Below are positions 25,279 through 35,700 of a stretch of 60,263 bases of DNA, piece by piece (position 1 is the stretch's first letter; every line of letters begins with the position of its first letter). Below the pieces are notes generated by a model. It was not told the origin of the DNA. It searched no databases and saw only the letters and a list, made by a program, of their open reading frames with translations. Position numbers and translations under genes: made by a program. Source of the stretch: Schoenoplectus triqueter (taxonomy: Eukaryota > Streptophyta > Magnoliopsida > Poales > Cyperaceae); assembly GCA_964058805.1 (NCBI GenBank), contig CAXKVV010000052.1, positions 1 through 60,263 of the forward strand. Direction: 5' to 3'.

Positions 25279-26689
25279 CCTTAGACAGCAAAGAGCAGGG
25301 CAGGGAGGCTTTTCAGTAGCAAGAACACTATAACACTCCACTATTCAGTTCTGTTGATAAAATACCCATGTGTACACTACCCTTATCAACAAAGACCTCA
25401 CCCATGCTAATTGATCTCGGTCAAGAACTTGAGAACTTAGCAAAAACAGCAAGATCCTAGCTAATTGATCCCAGTCCGAGGAGAAGAAATGGTGATCGAG
25501 ATCCAAGAAGAAATGGTGTTGATCAATTGATAGTAGATTCAATTGAGTCTCTCAATTAGATCACATCAAATCTCTCTCCATAGATGTTGTCTATTATCTG
25601 CTCAACCACAAGACTTGGCAATGCTTCACAAGTGTAATCTCTTTCTTTTAGAAATAAAATTCTTGCAAGCAAAGGTGAAGCTTCTTCTCTTTGTTCTTCT
25701 TATTTCTTTTGTTGTTCTTGATCGTTCTTTAACATTGTACAACACTAGAGTTGCTGTTTAGATTGGTTGAAGGGTTTTGTAACCCTCCCAATACCATTGT
25801 AACACTGGTTATTCAAATTCAGTGTATTCCAATCAAGATAGCAAGCGCACCAGAGGTGATTGAATATTATGCATCGCTCATACCTTCCAATTTTAATTAA
25901 AAGCATGAAATTCATATAAAGATTAGTATACAGGAGGTTTAGAATGATGTATAGATGCGTATGTGAGGTCAGTAAAATTGAATGATCAAGATTGTCACGA
26001 GTTTAGAATCGGTACCGGGTGGTATTACATGGTGGGTTGGCTCAGCTTCCGTTTGGGTAATTTTCAGTACAAATACAATTAACAAATATGTTGGCTAGAC
26101 CACGGCGATGTATACTAACACAAGAATTGTAAAGATCATCAATCAATTGAGTAAGAAATTGATAAAACAATTCGGTATTAAAATTGCCACTGGTACCGAA
26201 AACGGTACAGGCATCGCTACCATTCTACCGTACCGATTCGAAATCCAAGACCATAGCCGTATTCTTGACACTCGAGCGATTCCAGTAGTGCCCTCCGATC
26301 TCCGGCTAGCTAGCAGAAACACCATATCACCACCTGAGCACGTATCTCAAGTACCGTCGGGAAAGATAGTGAAGGAGCGTTTGAACGAAGGACCCAAAGG
26401 AACAGGCACGAATCGTGAAGCCATCCAACGAATCGCGTAGGAATACAGATTGAAAATTAGAGTGGAGATGCTTATCTCATCTACACGAATCTATATATCC
26501 ATTTGATGGTCCAGATTAAAATCATAGGAAGGCGGCCTAAGGCAATAATAGTTGGCCCATAGGAGATTAAGGCAGTGATATAGGCCCAAACTTGAAGTAA
26601 TTAAAATCCAAACAGAGGTGAATTGGACTCATTTAGTAATAAGGCTTGCTTAGTAAAGTCGCGGCCCAGTAGTAAAAATAAAATATATA

Positions 26690-27909
26690 TAAATCTCGGC
26701 CCAATCTGCTAAGCCCAACTGGCAGTTAATAACAGAAATAAAAATAATAATAATAAAGAGTAAATAAATTATTTGGAGGCTCTCCTAAACTCCAAATTAA
26801 CTCAAATTTGTTTCTAAAATTTCCTTATTTTTCATACTATTTTTCTATATGATAATATTCCAGTTTTAAAAATATAATCATGTTAAAACAATTTAAAAGC
26901 AAAATACATTACATATATTGGTATATTTGACCTAGCTTTGACTTGCCATTTTAAATACTATAAAAATTCCAAAAATACAAATAAAAATCATAAATAATAA
27001 CTAGATATATTTTAGTGATTTTTCAAGTGATTTTCCATGAAATAATAATGATGATAGTAATATACTATAATAAATAATGAGATTAGCTATATTCTTTGAT
27101 AAATAAAAAAATAATAATAATAATAGATATTATATTGATATTTTCTGTAAAAAGAATAATAAAAATAAATAGCACAAAATATACAAAAATATACTACCAT
27201 GGTAATAAATAGTAAAATACATTTTCTTTTATAATAAAGAATGATAATATAGTTTTATAATATGAATTGTATTTCTTTTATTTCTATACAAATATATACA
27301 ATAAAAAAAATACTTTTGATGAATAAAATGTAATAAAAATAATAGTTGTAATAAAAACATAATGAATTTCATCTCTTATGGCTATTTTCAACTAATAATA
27401 AAAAAATTTATACTTTTCTATAGATAATAAATAGAAATAATAAAAATAGATATAATGAATAGTATAATAAATAGAATAGAATATTAATAATGATTTCTTT
27501 TTAGCTATAAAAAAAATAATAATAAAAAAAAATAATAATAAAATATATAAATAAAAATAATAATAATAATAAAAATAATATAGCTATCTTTTGATTTTGT
27601 AAATAATTCCTACATAATGAATAGTGTTTCAACATAATGGAATATAATAATAAAATTCTATTATTTTGGCTACTATAAACATTTTGAAGATATAAATAAA
27701 AACATAGCCATCTTATTTTCTATTATCTTTGTAAGTGATTTTCTACAAAATAAATAGAGTTTAGAAATAATAAAAAATAAAAATTCTACTATTTTAGCTA
27801 TTATAAAAATCTCAAAAATATAAATGAAACTCTAGTTAAATAGTTAACCCCTTTTCCTATTATTTTTGTAAATAATTTTCTACATAGATAAATAGAGTTT
27901 AAAAATAAA

Positions 27910-27953
<44 letters not shown>

Positions 27954-27990
27954 GCATCTTTATAATAAAGAATGATAATGGAAGATATTA
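26690..27990. repeat. AT-rich low-complexity tract in the LTR
   Basis: About 1.3 kb dominated by AATA, AAT and TAAAA words with several imperfect internal duplications (for example the TCTATTATTTTTGTAA-type blocks near 27600, 27720 and 27860). No coding potential. Repeated at about 44300-45600 in the 3' LTR. Confidence 0.7.
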
Positions 27991-28095
27991 TATAATAGAC
28001 TTTGTGCATTTTAGAAATGAATAAATATGCTCACATAAGGAGTGTAGAGCCACATAAGAATATTTGCACACATGATATGACATTTAGAATGATTA

Positions 28096-28577
28096 GTCAA
28101 GACGAGAACATCTCGACGTAGGATGATTAAGGCCTTGATAGCAATATGAAGAAGATGCGTTGAGACAGGAACATCTTGACGTGAGAAGATTAAGGTTTTG
28201 ATAGCAACATGAGAAGATATGTCGAGACAAGAACATCTCGACACTTGATGAAGAATAATAAGATACATTGAGACAAGAACATCTTGACGTAGAATGATTA
28301 AGGCTTCGATAGCAGCATGAAAAGATATGTCGAGACAGGAACATCTTGACGCTTAATGAAGAATAACCAGAGTTGCGACGTCAACATGGAGATACATGTC
28401 GACTCTGAGGAGGAAGAACATTACGATGTCCTAGAGAGGTGACATCTTAATGACTCACTACCATGAGCAAGTAACTCATGATTGAATACGCTCACACAAG
28501 GGGTGTAGGGCAATATAATAATTTTGCACAAGTAATGCAACATATAGAATGATTAGTCGAGACAAGAACATCTTGAC
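28096..28577 (+). repeat. Stem-loop array S: six copies of GTCGAGA-CAAGAACA-TCTTGAC
   Basis: Copies start at 28096, 28159, 28221, 28267, 28329 and 28556. Each has a 7-bp stem around an 8-base loop C[A/G][A/G]GAACA. The third is perfectly paired (GTCGAGA/TCTCGAC). Others carry G-U-compatible changes (GTCGAGA/TCTTGAC, GTTGAGA/TCTTGAC). S1 and S4 each have one A-C mismatch. Spacing between the first five is 46-63 bases. Between array members lie GATGTC..GACATC hairpins (28425-28446 and, just beyond, 28652-28673). The copy in the 3' LTR lies 17,610 bases downstream. Confidence 0.7.
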
Positions 28578-28709
28578 GCTCGCTGAAGAATGGCCAAAGC
28601 TACGACATCAGCATGGAGAGATATGTCGACTTTGAAGAAGAAGAACATTACGATGTCCGAGCGAAGTGACATCTTAATGACTCGGTGTCATGAACAAGTA
28701 ATTCATGAC
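28462..28709 (+). repeat. Two stem-loops with identical loop CAAGTAA and covarying stems
   Basis: 28462-28480 is CATGAG/CTCATG and 28687-28709 is GTCATGAA/TTCATGAC; both enclose CAAGTAA. The pair next to the loop is G-C in one and A-T in the other, a compensatory change. A perfect AACTTATC/GATAAGTT hairpin with a 4-base loop follows at 28730-28749. Confidence 0.65.
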
Positions 28710-28782
28710 CATTTGAGCTAGCAAGACTGAACTTATCCGTCGATAAGTTTGTCTCCTGGTTCATTTTCCGAGACTGTGAGAT

Positions 28783-29318
28783 TGAATCGTTCTGTAGGTA
28801 GATTCATCCACAAAACAGTGAATGTGAACCGTTCTGTAGGTAGGTTCCTTCACTAACACATGCCTCAATGTTGAACTGGCTCAGCGCTTCAAGTTTGACA
28901 TTGTGTGCAATTGTGTTTCCTAGGTTTATGAATCGGCTTAGTGCTTCGAATTCATGATCTAGAAGATCGGTGAGAAGAAACACGTGGGCCATATCCACCC
29001 TTCTCCTGATTCACCAACCTCAAGATCAACCGGCTCAGCGCTTCGAGTTGTATTTTGTGTGATTGGTTGTTGACTAGTTAAGATTGAACCGGTCTGTTTG
29101 TAGGTTTATCTTCTAGATCAACGGAGGTCGAGTCGTTCTGTATGTAGACTCACCTCGAGCCCCTCTAAAGAGATTAACCTGGTCTGTAGGTAAGGTTACA
29201 TCTCGAGGTGGCATAGACTGAACCGATCTGTTTGTAGGTTCGTCTTCCATAGGACAAAACCGATCTGTTTGTAGGTTTGTCTTCCATAGATTGAACCGAT
29301 CTGTTTGTAGGTTCATCT
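28783..29318 (+). repeat. Stem-loop array A/B: eleven hairpins with constant loops and covarying stems
   Basis: Type A (inner stems at 28783, 28826, 29087, 29130, 29175, 29220, 29253 and 29293) has a 12-base loop G[T/G/A]TCTGTNNGTA closed by stems TGAATC/GATTCA, GAACC/GGTTC, AACC/GGTT, GAGTC/GACTC, TAACCT/AGGTTA, GAACC/GGTTC, AAACC/GGTTT and TGAACC/GGTTCA. Outer stems also pair beyond a small bulge: GTGAA/TTCAC, GAGGT/ACCTC, GAGAT/ATCTC, AGAC/GTCT, AGAT/ATCT. Type B (28866, 28926, 29027) has loop GGCT[C/T]AG[C/T]GCTTC; the first B stem pairs 12 positions with two G-U pairs (CAATGTTGAACT/AGTTTGACATTG). The array lies 320-860 bases before the LTR end. Function unknown. Confidence 0.75.
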
Positions 29319-29333
29319 TCCGTAGACCCCTTT

Positions 29334-29339
29334 TATAAA
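29334..29339 (+). promoter_or_regulatory. TATA box candidate near the LTR end
   Basis: CCCCTTTTATAAACC, followed by a pyrimidine-rich stretch (TTTGCTTCTCTCTTTC). A start about 30 bases downstream would give a leader of roughly 280 bases before the primer binding site, a more usual retroelement layout than the upstream TATA. The A/B stem-loops would then lie in U3. Duplicate at 46944-46949. Confidence 0.45.
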
Positions 29340-29643
29340 CCTAGACGACCACTTGACCATCTTTTAACTATACTATTTGCTTCTCTCTTTCAAAGATCCA
29401 GAGGTGCCTCGAGGTTAGTAGCCCAGGGTAATTAACGGTGGAGGCTTGCGCCCACCGGAATCTACAAGAACTCACAATCACTAAAAAAAAAACCCCCTGA
29501 ATGTGCATCCAAATATCTCTAAACGGCGGAATCGGCCGACACCCAGCAGATGCACGCTCGGGAGGGATCTCCGTGTCCTTCTTCCGCAAAACCCATCGCC
29601 CGGCGGCGGTGCGGCGGCGCGCGAAAAAGGGTCGCACAGGATC

Positions 29644-29662
29644 TGGCACGCCCGGTGGGACC
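29644..29662 (+). other. Primer binding site
   Basis: TGGCACGCCCGGTGGGACC begins 5 bases after the LTR end and starts with TGG, complementary to a tRNA CCA tail. The complement resembles a tRNA T-arm plus acceptor (GGTCCCACCGG...), closest by memory to a tRNA-Arg, but the acceptor stem differs and the tRNA is not assigned. Confidence 0.75.
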
Positions 29663-29739
29663 TAGATTCTCCTCTTATCTCTGAAAGAGAGAGGCAAATA
29701 GAATAATTAAGAGATACAAGTGGTCTTCTATGTGCTAAA

Positions 29740-32700
29740 ATGACTAATGATTTTCAAGTATTTTTGTTTTTGCAGGAAATGGCGTACTTTGGAAACTTCA
29801 ACCTCGCTCCCTACACCGTCACTCCTGCACAGAGCCCAGAGGGCAAGCTCTTCATGTTCTTCGGGACCATCCCGCAAGAACTCACCATCTACGGCCCAGC
29901 TCCAGTGGCCACGATCACTCCCGCGACCGTCCAGATCTCTATCCTGGACGAGGAGGAAGAATCGATCACCCTAACTCCCAAGGGGATCTCCAACAACGTC
30001 ATGGCCTCTCCTACTGCCTCCCCAAAGAGGAGAAGGCGCCCGTCTAAAAAGACAGCCCCAAAGGTCACAGCCCAGATTGCCCGCAACTCTCAAGCGTCCA
30101 GGAAGAGGGCCCTGGATGCATACCAGAATCAGCTGGTGGCTAGGCCAGCTATCCCAGTCTCCAACAAATTTATAGCTCTCCGAATAGTGGCCAAGAACTC
30201 GGCCACAGGCCAGCTCCGCCAGGCATGGGAGGTGCCTAAGCCCACACCTCGCCCAACTCAAAGGCCTCAGCGCCGCCAGGACAAGTCTCAAACCCCTACA
30301 GAAGCCATCTATAAGGCTCACAGGGCCCTCAAACAGAGGAAGAGCGTCAAGAACGCTAGGTCGAGACGATATGTCTCCCGCCCCGATCACTCTCAAGGCA
30401 TGGCTCAGCCGCAAGCCATTGCCTCAACTCCGAACCCGAGGAGGTCTATACCAAAGGCAACACCTAGCACCCAGCAGGTGTGGGTCCCGAAGGGTTCCCA
30501 GCCAACAAAGCCCCAATCTCAAGCCCAGCCCAGCAAAGCCGGCAAGCCTAACGCTCCGTCCGAGAGCGTATTCAGCCGCTTAGGTCAGAAGAGTGTATTC
30601 AGCCGATTAGGCTCGAGAATACCACTCAATAACCTGAAAATAACTGCTCTTGACCAAACAAAGAAGGAGAGAAGAACTGCTCGCTACGAAGAGCACTTCT
30701 CAGTCAATACCATCAGTATAAGTTACGATACTGACCCAGATACTGATGGGGAGGTGAATATGGTCCAGGATGACCAGTCCCCGCCTAATCAAGCTCACGT
30801 CACCAATACCAACAAAAATAATGGTAGAAAAGGGAGACCTCCCAAGAGAGTCAACCCCGAGGGCAACAGCAGGGAAGGGGAAGACCACAACGAAAACCCT
30901 GATCTCTTCGATAACGAAGATGACGTTGAAACACGTCCCGAAATGCCTATCGATGAAATTGAAATACTAAAAGGCCACATCGAGGCACGGGACGAAGAGC
31001 TGATTAGGCAACGGGAGCTAATTGCTACCATGCTGAAACAAAATGAAGAATTGATTAAGGCGGTCAAGTCGTTACAAGAATCACAAGACGCCAATTTCAA
31101 AGCTGGTAGCTCCCGTCAAGAAGGGGTCCACAGTACCAAAAGCAATCATAAGGGAAAACAACCTGTCGATTCTAAACCCCATCCACATAGAACCATAGAA
31201 GTGGAGGCTGAACCAACGGGAATATCCCGGAAAGAGATTCAAGCCATGATTGCCCAGCAAATGCAAATAGCTGGAGGTGGATACGCTATCCCTCCCGTTA
31301 AAAACTGTGGACATCCATACCCTGCCATATACGACTTAGAAGAATATCCTAAAGGGTATGTGATCCCCCGCTTCAGGACCTTCTCAGGGGAAGGTAATAA
31401 AGACCTGAACCCCGAACAACACCTGGCCCACTTTGTAGCCTCGTGCGGCAACACGGGCGGCAATGATGCATTGTTGTTAAGACAATTCCCTCAAAGCTTG
31501 GTGGGAACCGCTTTCCAATGGTACTATTCATTAGAAAACAACAGCATCAGGACCTGGGACGAGATGGCAGACTCGTTCAGGGCACGATTCGTTATGGTGT
31601 CTGACAAAATAAACATAGCCGATCTGGCAAGCACTAAACCCAAGAAAGGGGAGTCAATGACAGATTTTATCAATAGATGGCGGAACCTCAGCATTAAATG
31701 CGACCGCACATTAACCGAAGATGAGGCCGTCAACCTAATCATGAAAAACATTGACGGGTGGATGGGCATGCTTCTTGGTGTGACAAAGGTCAACACATTC
31801 AAAGACTTGCTCAGATCGGTATCCAACATGGAAAGAATGTCACCGCACACCGTGCCGAACTTTATGAACAATAGACCGCAACGAGGGGCCCGAGCTGAAA
31901 CCAAAGTGGCATTCACCTCGCTAAAAGATAAGATGGTCGCCAACGCAGACACCCAAAGCGGCAGCAGTGGCACAAATGGCAATAATTACAATAAGGGACC
32001 CAGGCCCAATCCAGGAGGGAGTTCACGGAGTTTTGAGTCCCTCAAACAAAAGAAATCTAAACCGTACTCCTTCAGAAGAGATAAAGTTGCCCAAATCTTC
32101 AGAGGGGCCCTGAAGAACGGTCTAACTCTGCCGGCCAGTAAACGCCCGGAAGATGCCGATAAATCGGACGAACCCAACTTCTGCCCATACCACAGAATAA
32201 TAGGACACTCAATTGAAGATTGCTGGGTCTTCAAAGATTGGGTCGAGAAGGCGTATAAAAATGGTGAAATTACTTTACCAAAAGGATTCTTGCAAAGCCC
32301 ATCAGCCCATGAGCAGGCCAACATGATCTCTCACGAAGAAGAGAAAATCCCGGGCCAGTTAAGTGAAAATCAAGAAGAGCCATGGACTATGCACCTATCG
32401 AAGAAATCGATTAAAATTCTTAAAGCTCTCAAGAAAGAACCTGGTATGAAATGGAAAGACGATATTACGCCAGTGGTCCCACCAAAACCCAGGGTATATT
32501 ATAAGGTGGACCAGAGCCAAGACCAGGTTCTTAAGAAAAGAAAGAAGCATAGAAGCAACAAGTCCAAAAAGAACAAAATTGAAGAATATGAGCAGGGCAG
32601 TCCCGAGGCGATCACCCTCCAACATTTCATCTCCAAAGAAGACTGGGAGAAGCTAACCCTAGGTCAAAAGAAAGAAAATGTGGATGAAGAAATAAATAAA

Positions 32701-35700
32701 GAAGAAAGCGAAGAGATCTGGGGTGCTTCATGCAATATGGTATATTCTTCTCACGACGAAGATATGCCAACTTTAGAGGAGATGTTCTTCCCAAATGATG
32801 AAGGAGAAGCAAGCACCTCTGGGACCAAGAATGAAGAGTGCAAAGCCGTGCTCCGGTCCGGGACTTATATACCTGAGAGACAAGCTCCCAAGGATTCCGA
32901 TAAAGGAAAGGACAAGGCCCTGAATAAAGGCAAAGAGGTCGAGAACCCAAGCAAGAACCCAAAAAGGACCCGGTCGACGGGCGAAGAATACAACGTGTTG
33001 GCACATCTGCGTAAGATTCCAGCGCTATTAAGCATATTTGACGCGTTGATGATGTCGCAAGACCTAAGGGAGGTGCTAATCCAGGCCTTGCAAGATCCCG
33101 AGAAGTACAAGTCATACTTCATAGAGCAAAATATGCAAGAAGCCCTATTCACCGCCAAGCGGGCCGCCTGTATAAATTTCACGGACGATGACCTCCTAAT
33201 AGGCACTGTTGACCATAACCGCCCGCTATACATTACTGGAAATTGTGGAGGGCAAAAGATTAGCCACATCTTGGTCGACGCAGGGTCTTCAATCAATATT
33301 ATGCCGCTTAAAACCCTAAAGACCATCACCTTAGATGTGAAGAATCTATCTGATGAAAAGGTGATTATTCATGGCTTTAATCAAAACTCTCAAAAGGCCC
33401 TGGGAGCTATAACTCTGAACCTGCAATGCGGAAGCCTAAAAGCGCCTACTAAATTCTATGTCATTGACGCTGAAACCTCTTATCGAGCGTTGCTGGGTCG
33501 CCCGTGGCTTCACAGTAATCAGGTTATACCCTCTACTCTGCACCAATGCCTAAAATATATCGAGAATGGTAAGCAAAAGAGAATTGACGGAGATGTCAAA
33601 CCATTCGGGGTGCATGAGATTAAGTTCAATGACGCCCAATATTTTCTGCCTAAATCCGCCGTGGCGCCGAGCCGGCCAATAACAAAAGCAGGTCAGAAAC
33701 CTTTCAATAAAGACCCTAAATTTGATACCTCATCTGGAGAAGAAGAAGAGGTCAAATTTAATATTAAACCCCGAGGTGCTCGAGCCCAAAGACCTGGAAG
33801 AAAGTCGGGTGAAGAAGCGACCTTCCGCTTCAAACAGGTGGCTACATATAAGGCCCAAATAAAACCGAGCGAAATCAATGCGAGTGATTCTGAAGAGGAG
33901 GTCATTTTTAATTTTAAACCTGCCAACACTCCTCAAATTCAGATCATAGAGGCAACTTCGGGAGAAGACTCCGAAGATTCTAACAATTCGGGCGATACCA
34001 CCTCGGGAGAAGAGTCTGGCCATGATCGTCAGCCCTGGGAAGAGGAGTCTGACGAAGAGATCATCTATCATATCCTCGAAAACCCATATAAAGGGCCTGA
34101 AACAGATAATGAAAGCGAGGAGTCATATATGATCAACACGGGACCCGGTAGCGGAAGGGATAACCCGGTTAGGCCAAGGCCTATAAATGAAGAACGCTCA
34201 TGGCGGGAAAATTTTGAAGGTCGCGTCTGGAATGCGATCGACGAAATAAGGCACCAGGTTGAAAATAATAGAAGGGAGGTGTCTGAACAATGGGAAGTGA
34301 TGCAGGATATCAAGACGCAACACAATGAAATTATGATAATGATTGAAAACCTGCAAACCGCGATCTATAATTCCGAGCTGCTCAAAGAAATGACGAGCGA
34401 ACCCCGTTCCGGGACCCCCGAAAGACAAGCACCCGATAGCGGCAAACGGGTAATTGTCATAGTAGATGAATCAAAGGGGGAAGAAACAAAAGCTAAGCAA
34501 CCGACCGTCATGCAAACCCTCAAGGTCAAGAAGAGTAAACCATACTCTTTCCTGAAAAATAAAACAGCTCGGATATTTGAGCAGGCCCTAAAGAGCGGAT
34601 TGACACTTCCCGTCTGTAAAAGACCCGCAGACATAGAAAGAGCCGGTGAAGGTGAATTCTGCCCTTATCATCGCATATTGGGTCATACTATTGAAGAATG
34701 CTGGGTATTCAAAGACCTTATAGAAGAAGGGCACAGAAATGGGACGATCCAACTCCCGAAGAGCTTTCAACAAGACCCAGCTCCGCACAACTCGAATAGC
34801 AAAGGCAAAGGGGTTGCTTATACGATCTCGCACACTCCCGTACCTAGCAAACCTAAGGTTGCGAGACGTAAGCCTATCAAAGAAATCTACCGCTCCAACT
34901 CAGTCATGAATATTGAGATAGAAGAAGAGATGGCAGCGCTAGAAATTACTGTGGTTCCTGAAAGGCATTTTAAAGACCTCATACCAAGGGAAGTGAACCA
35001 CATCCAAACCCTGAAGACCTTTGTTGTACCGGCAAAGGTAGAGCGCATCAAAGGGAAAACTATCATCCACAAGGCTATAATTTTCTATCAGAGCGATTCA
35101 ACCCAGTCTCTGAAGAACCCTGATCACAACACTTGGAAGAAGTGGGTGATAGAACAAGAATCGGAGAATGCAACGAGCAGTAACGCTGCATCTCATCCCT
35201 TTGGAAAGGAGCTGTATAAACTGGCAAAAAGGGCGAAATGTCTGAGAGACATATCCAAGGCCGAGGCCAAGCGCTTCGATGAACTCTGGAATGGCGGCCA
35301 GAATAAGGTCCTGGGCCTGGATGGTAAAATAAAATACACCCGGGGATTAGGGTATAACTGCGATGACGCAGCATGTTTTGAGGGGTCTCTCAACGAGTAC
35401 CGTATGAAAGAAAGCTGTTGCATGACTTCTGTTGAAATGCCGGATAATGAAACAGAAGAGGACAATACCCCGGTCCTGAAAAATGCTTTGAAACAGCTAG
35501 AAAAGGAGCCTAACACGGTCGATGAGTTAGCTGAAATTAATTTGGGGACAGAAGAAGACCCACGACCAACCTTCATAAGCGCGTCGTTACCAGAAGAGGT
35601 GGCTGACAGGTTAAAGACGTTCCTTAAAAGCTACATGGACTGCTTCGCTTGGAGTTATAAAGAAATGCCTGGATTAGACCCCAACGTGGCGGTTCATTAC

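Larger units (their letters stand above)
23222..29638 (+). repeat. 5' LTR (6,417 bp)
   Basis: It starts TGTTTACCCCTG and ends GGGTCGCACA. Contents in order: a duplicated ~130-bp block (23392-23595); GC-moderate sequence with a good TATA box at 25271; a 1.3-kb very AT-rich tract (about 26690-27990) of A/T trinucleotide-like sequence; stem-loop arrays (28096-29318); a second TATA-like site at 29334; and a GC-rich end. Several short overlapping frames (24039-24385, 26108-26440) are open in both LTRs only because the copies are nearly identical; none looks like a protein. Confidence 0.95.

Noticed and set aside
26108..26440. 110-codon open frame in the LTR
   Set aside because: No recognisable domain and no independent evidence of conservation; the second copy is just the other LTR.
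28011..28344. Minus-strand frames with repeated RCSCLN cysteine motifs
   Set aside because: This is the translation of the stem-loop array S repeats, not a cysteine-rich peptide gene.
28096..29318. Regularly spaced repeats resembling a CRISPR array
   Set aside because: Unequal spacing, no constant repeat with unique spacers, no cas genes, and a eukaryotic LTR context.
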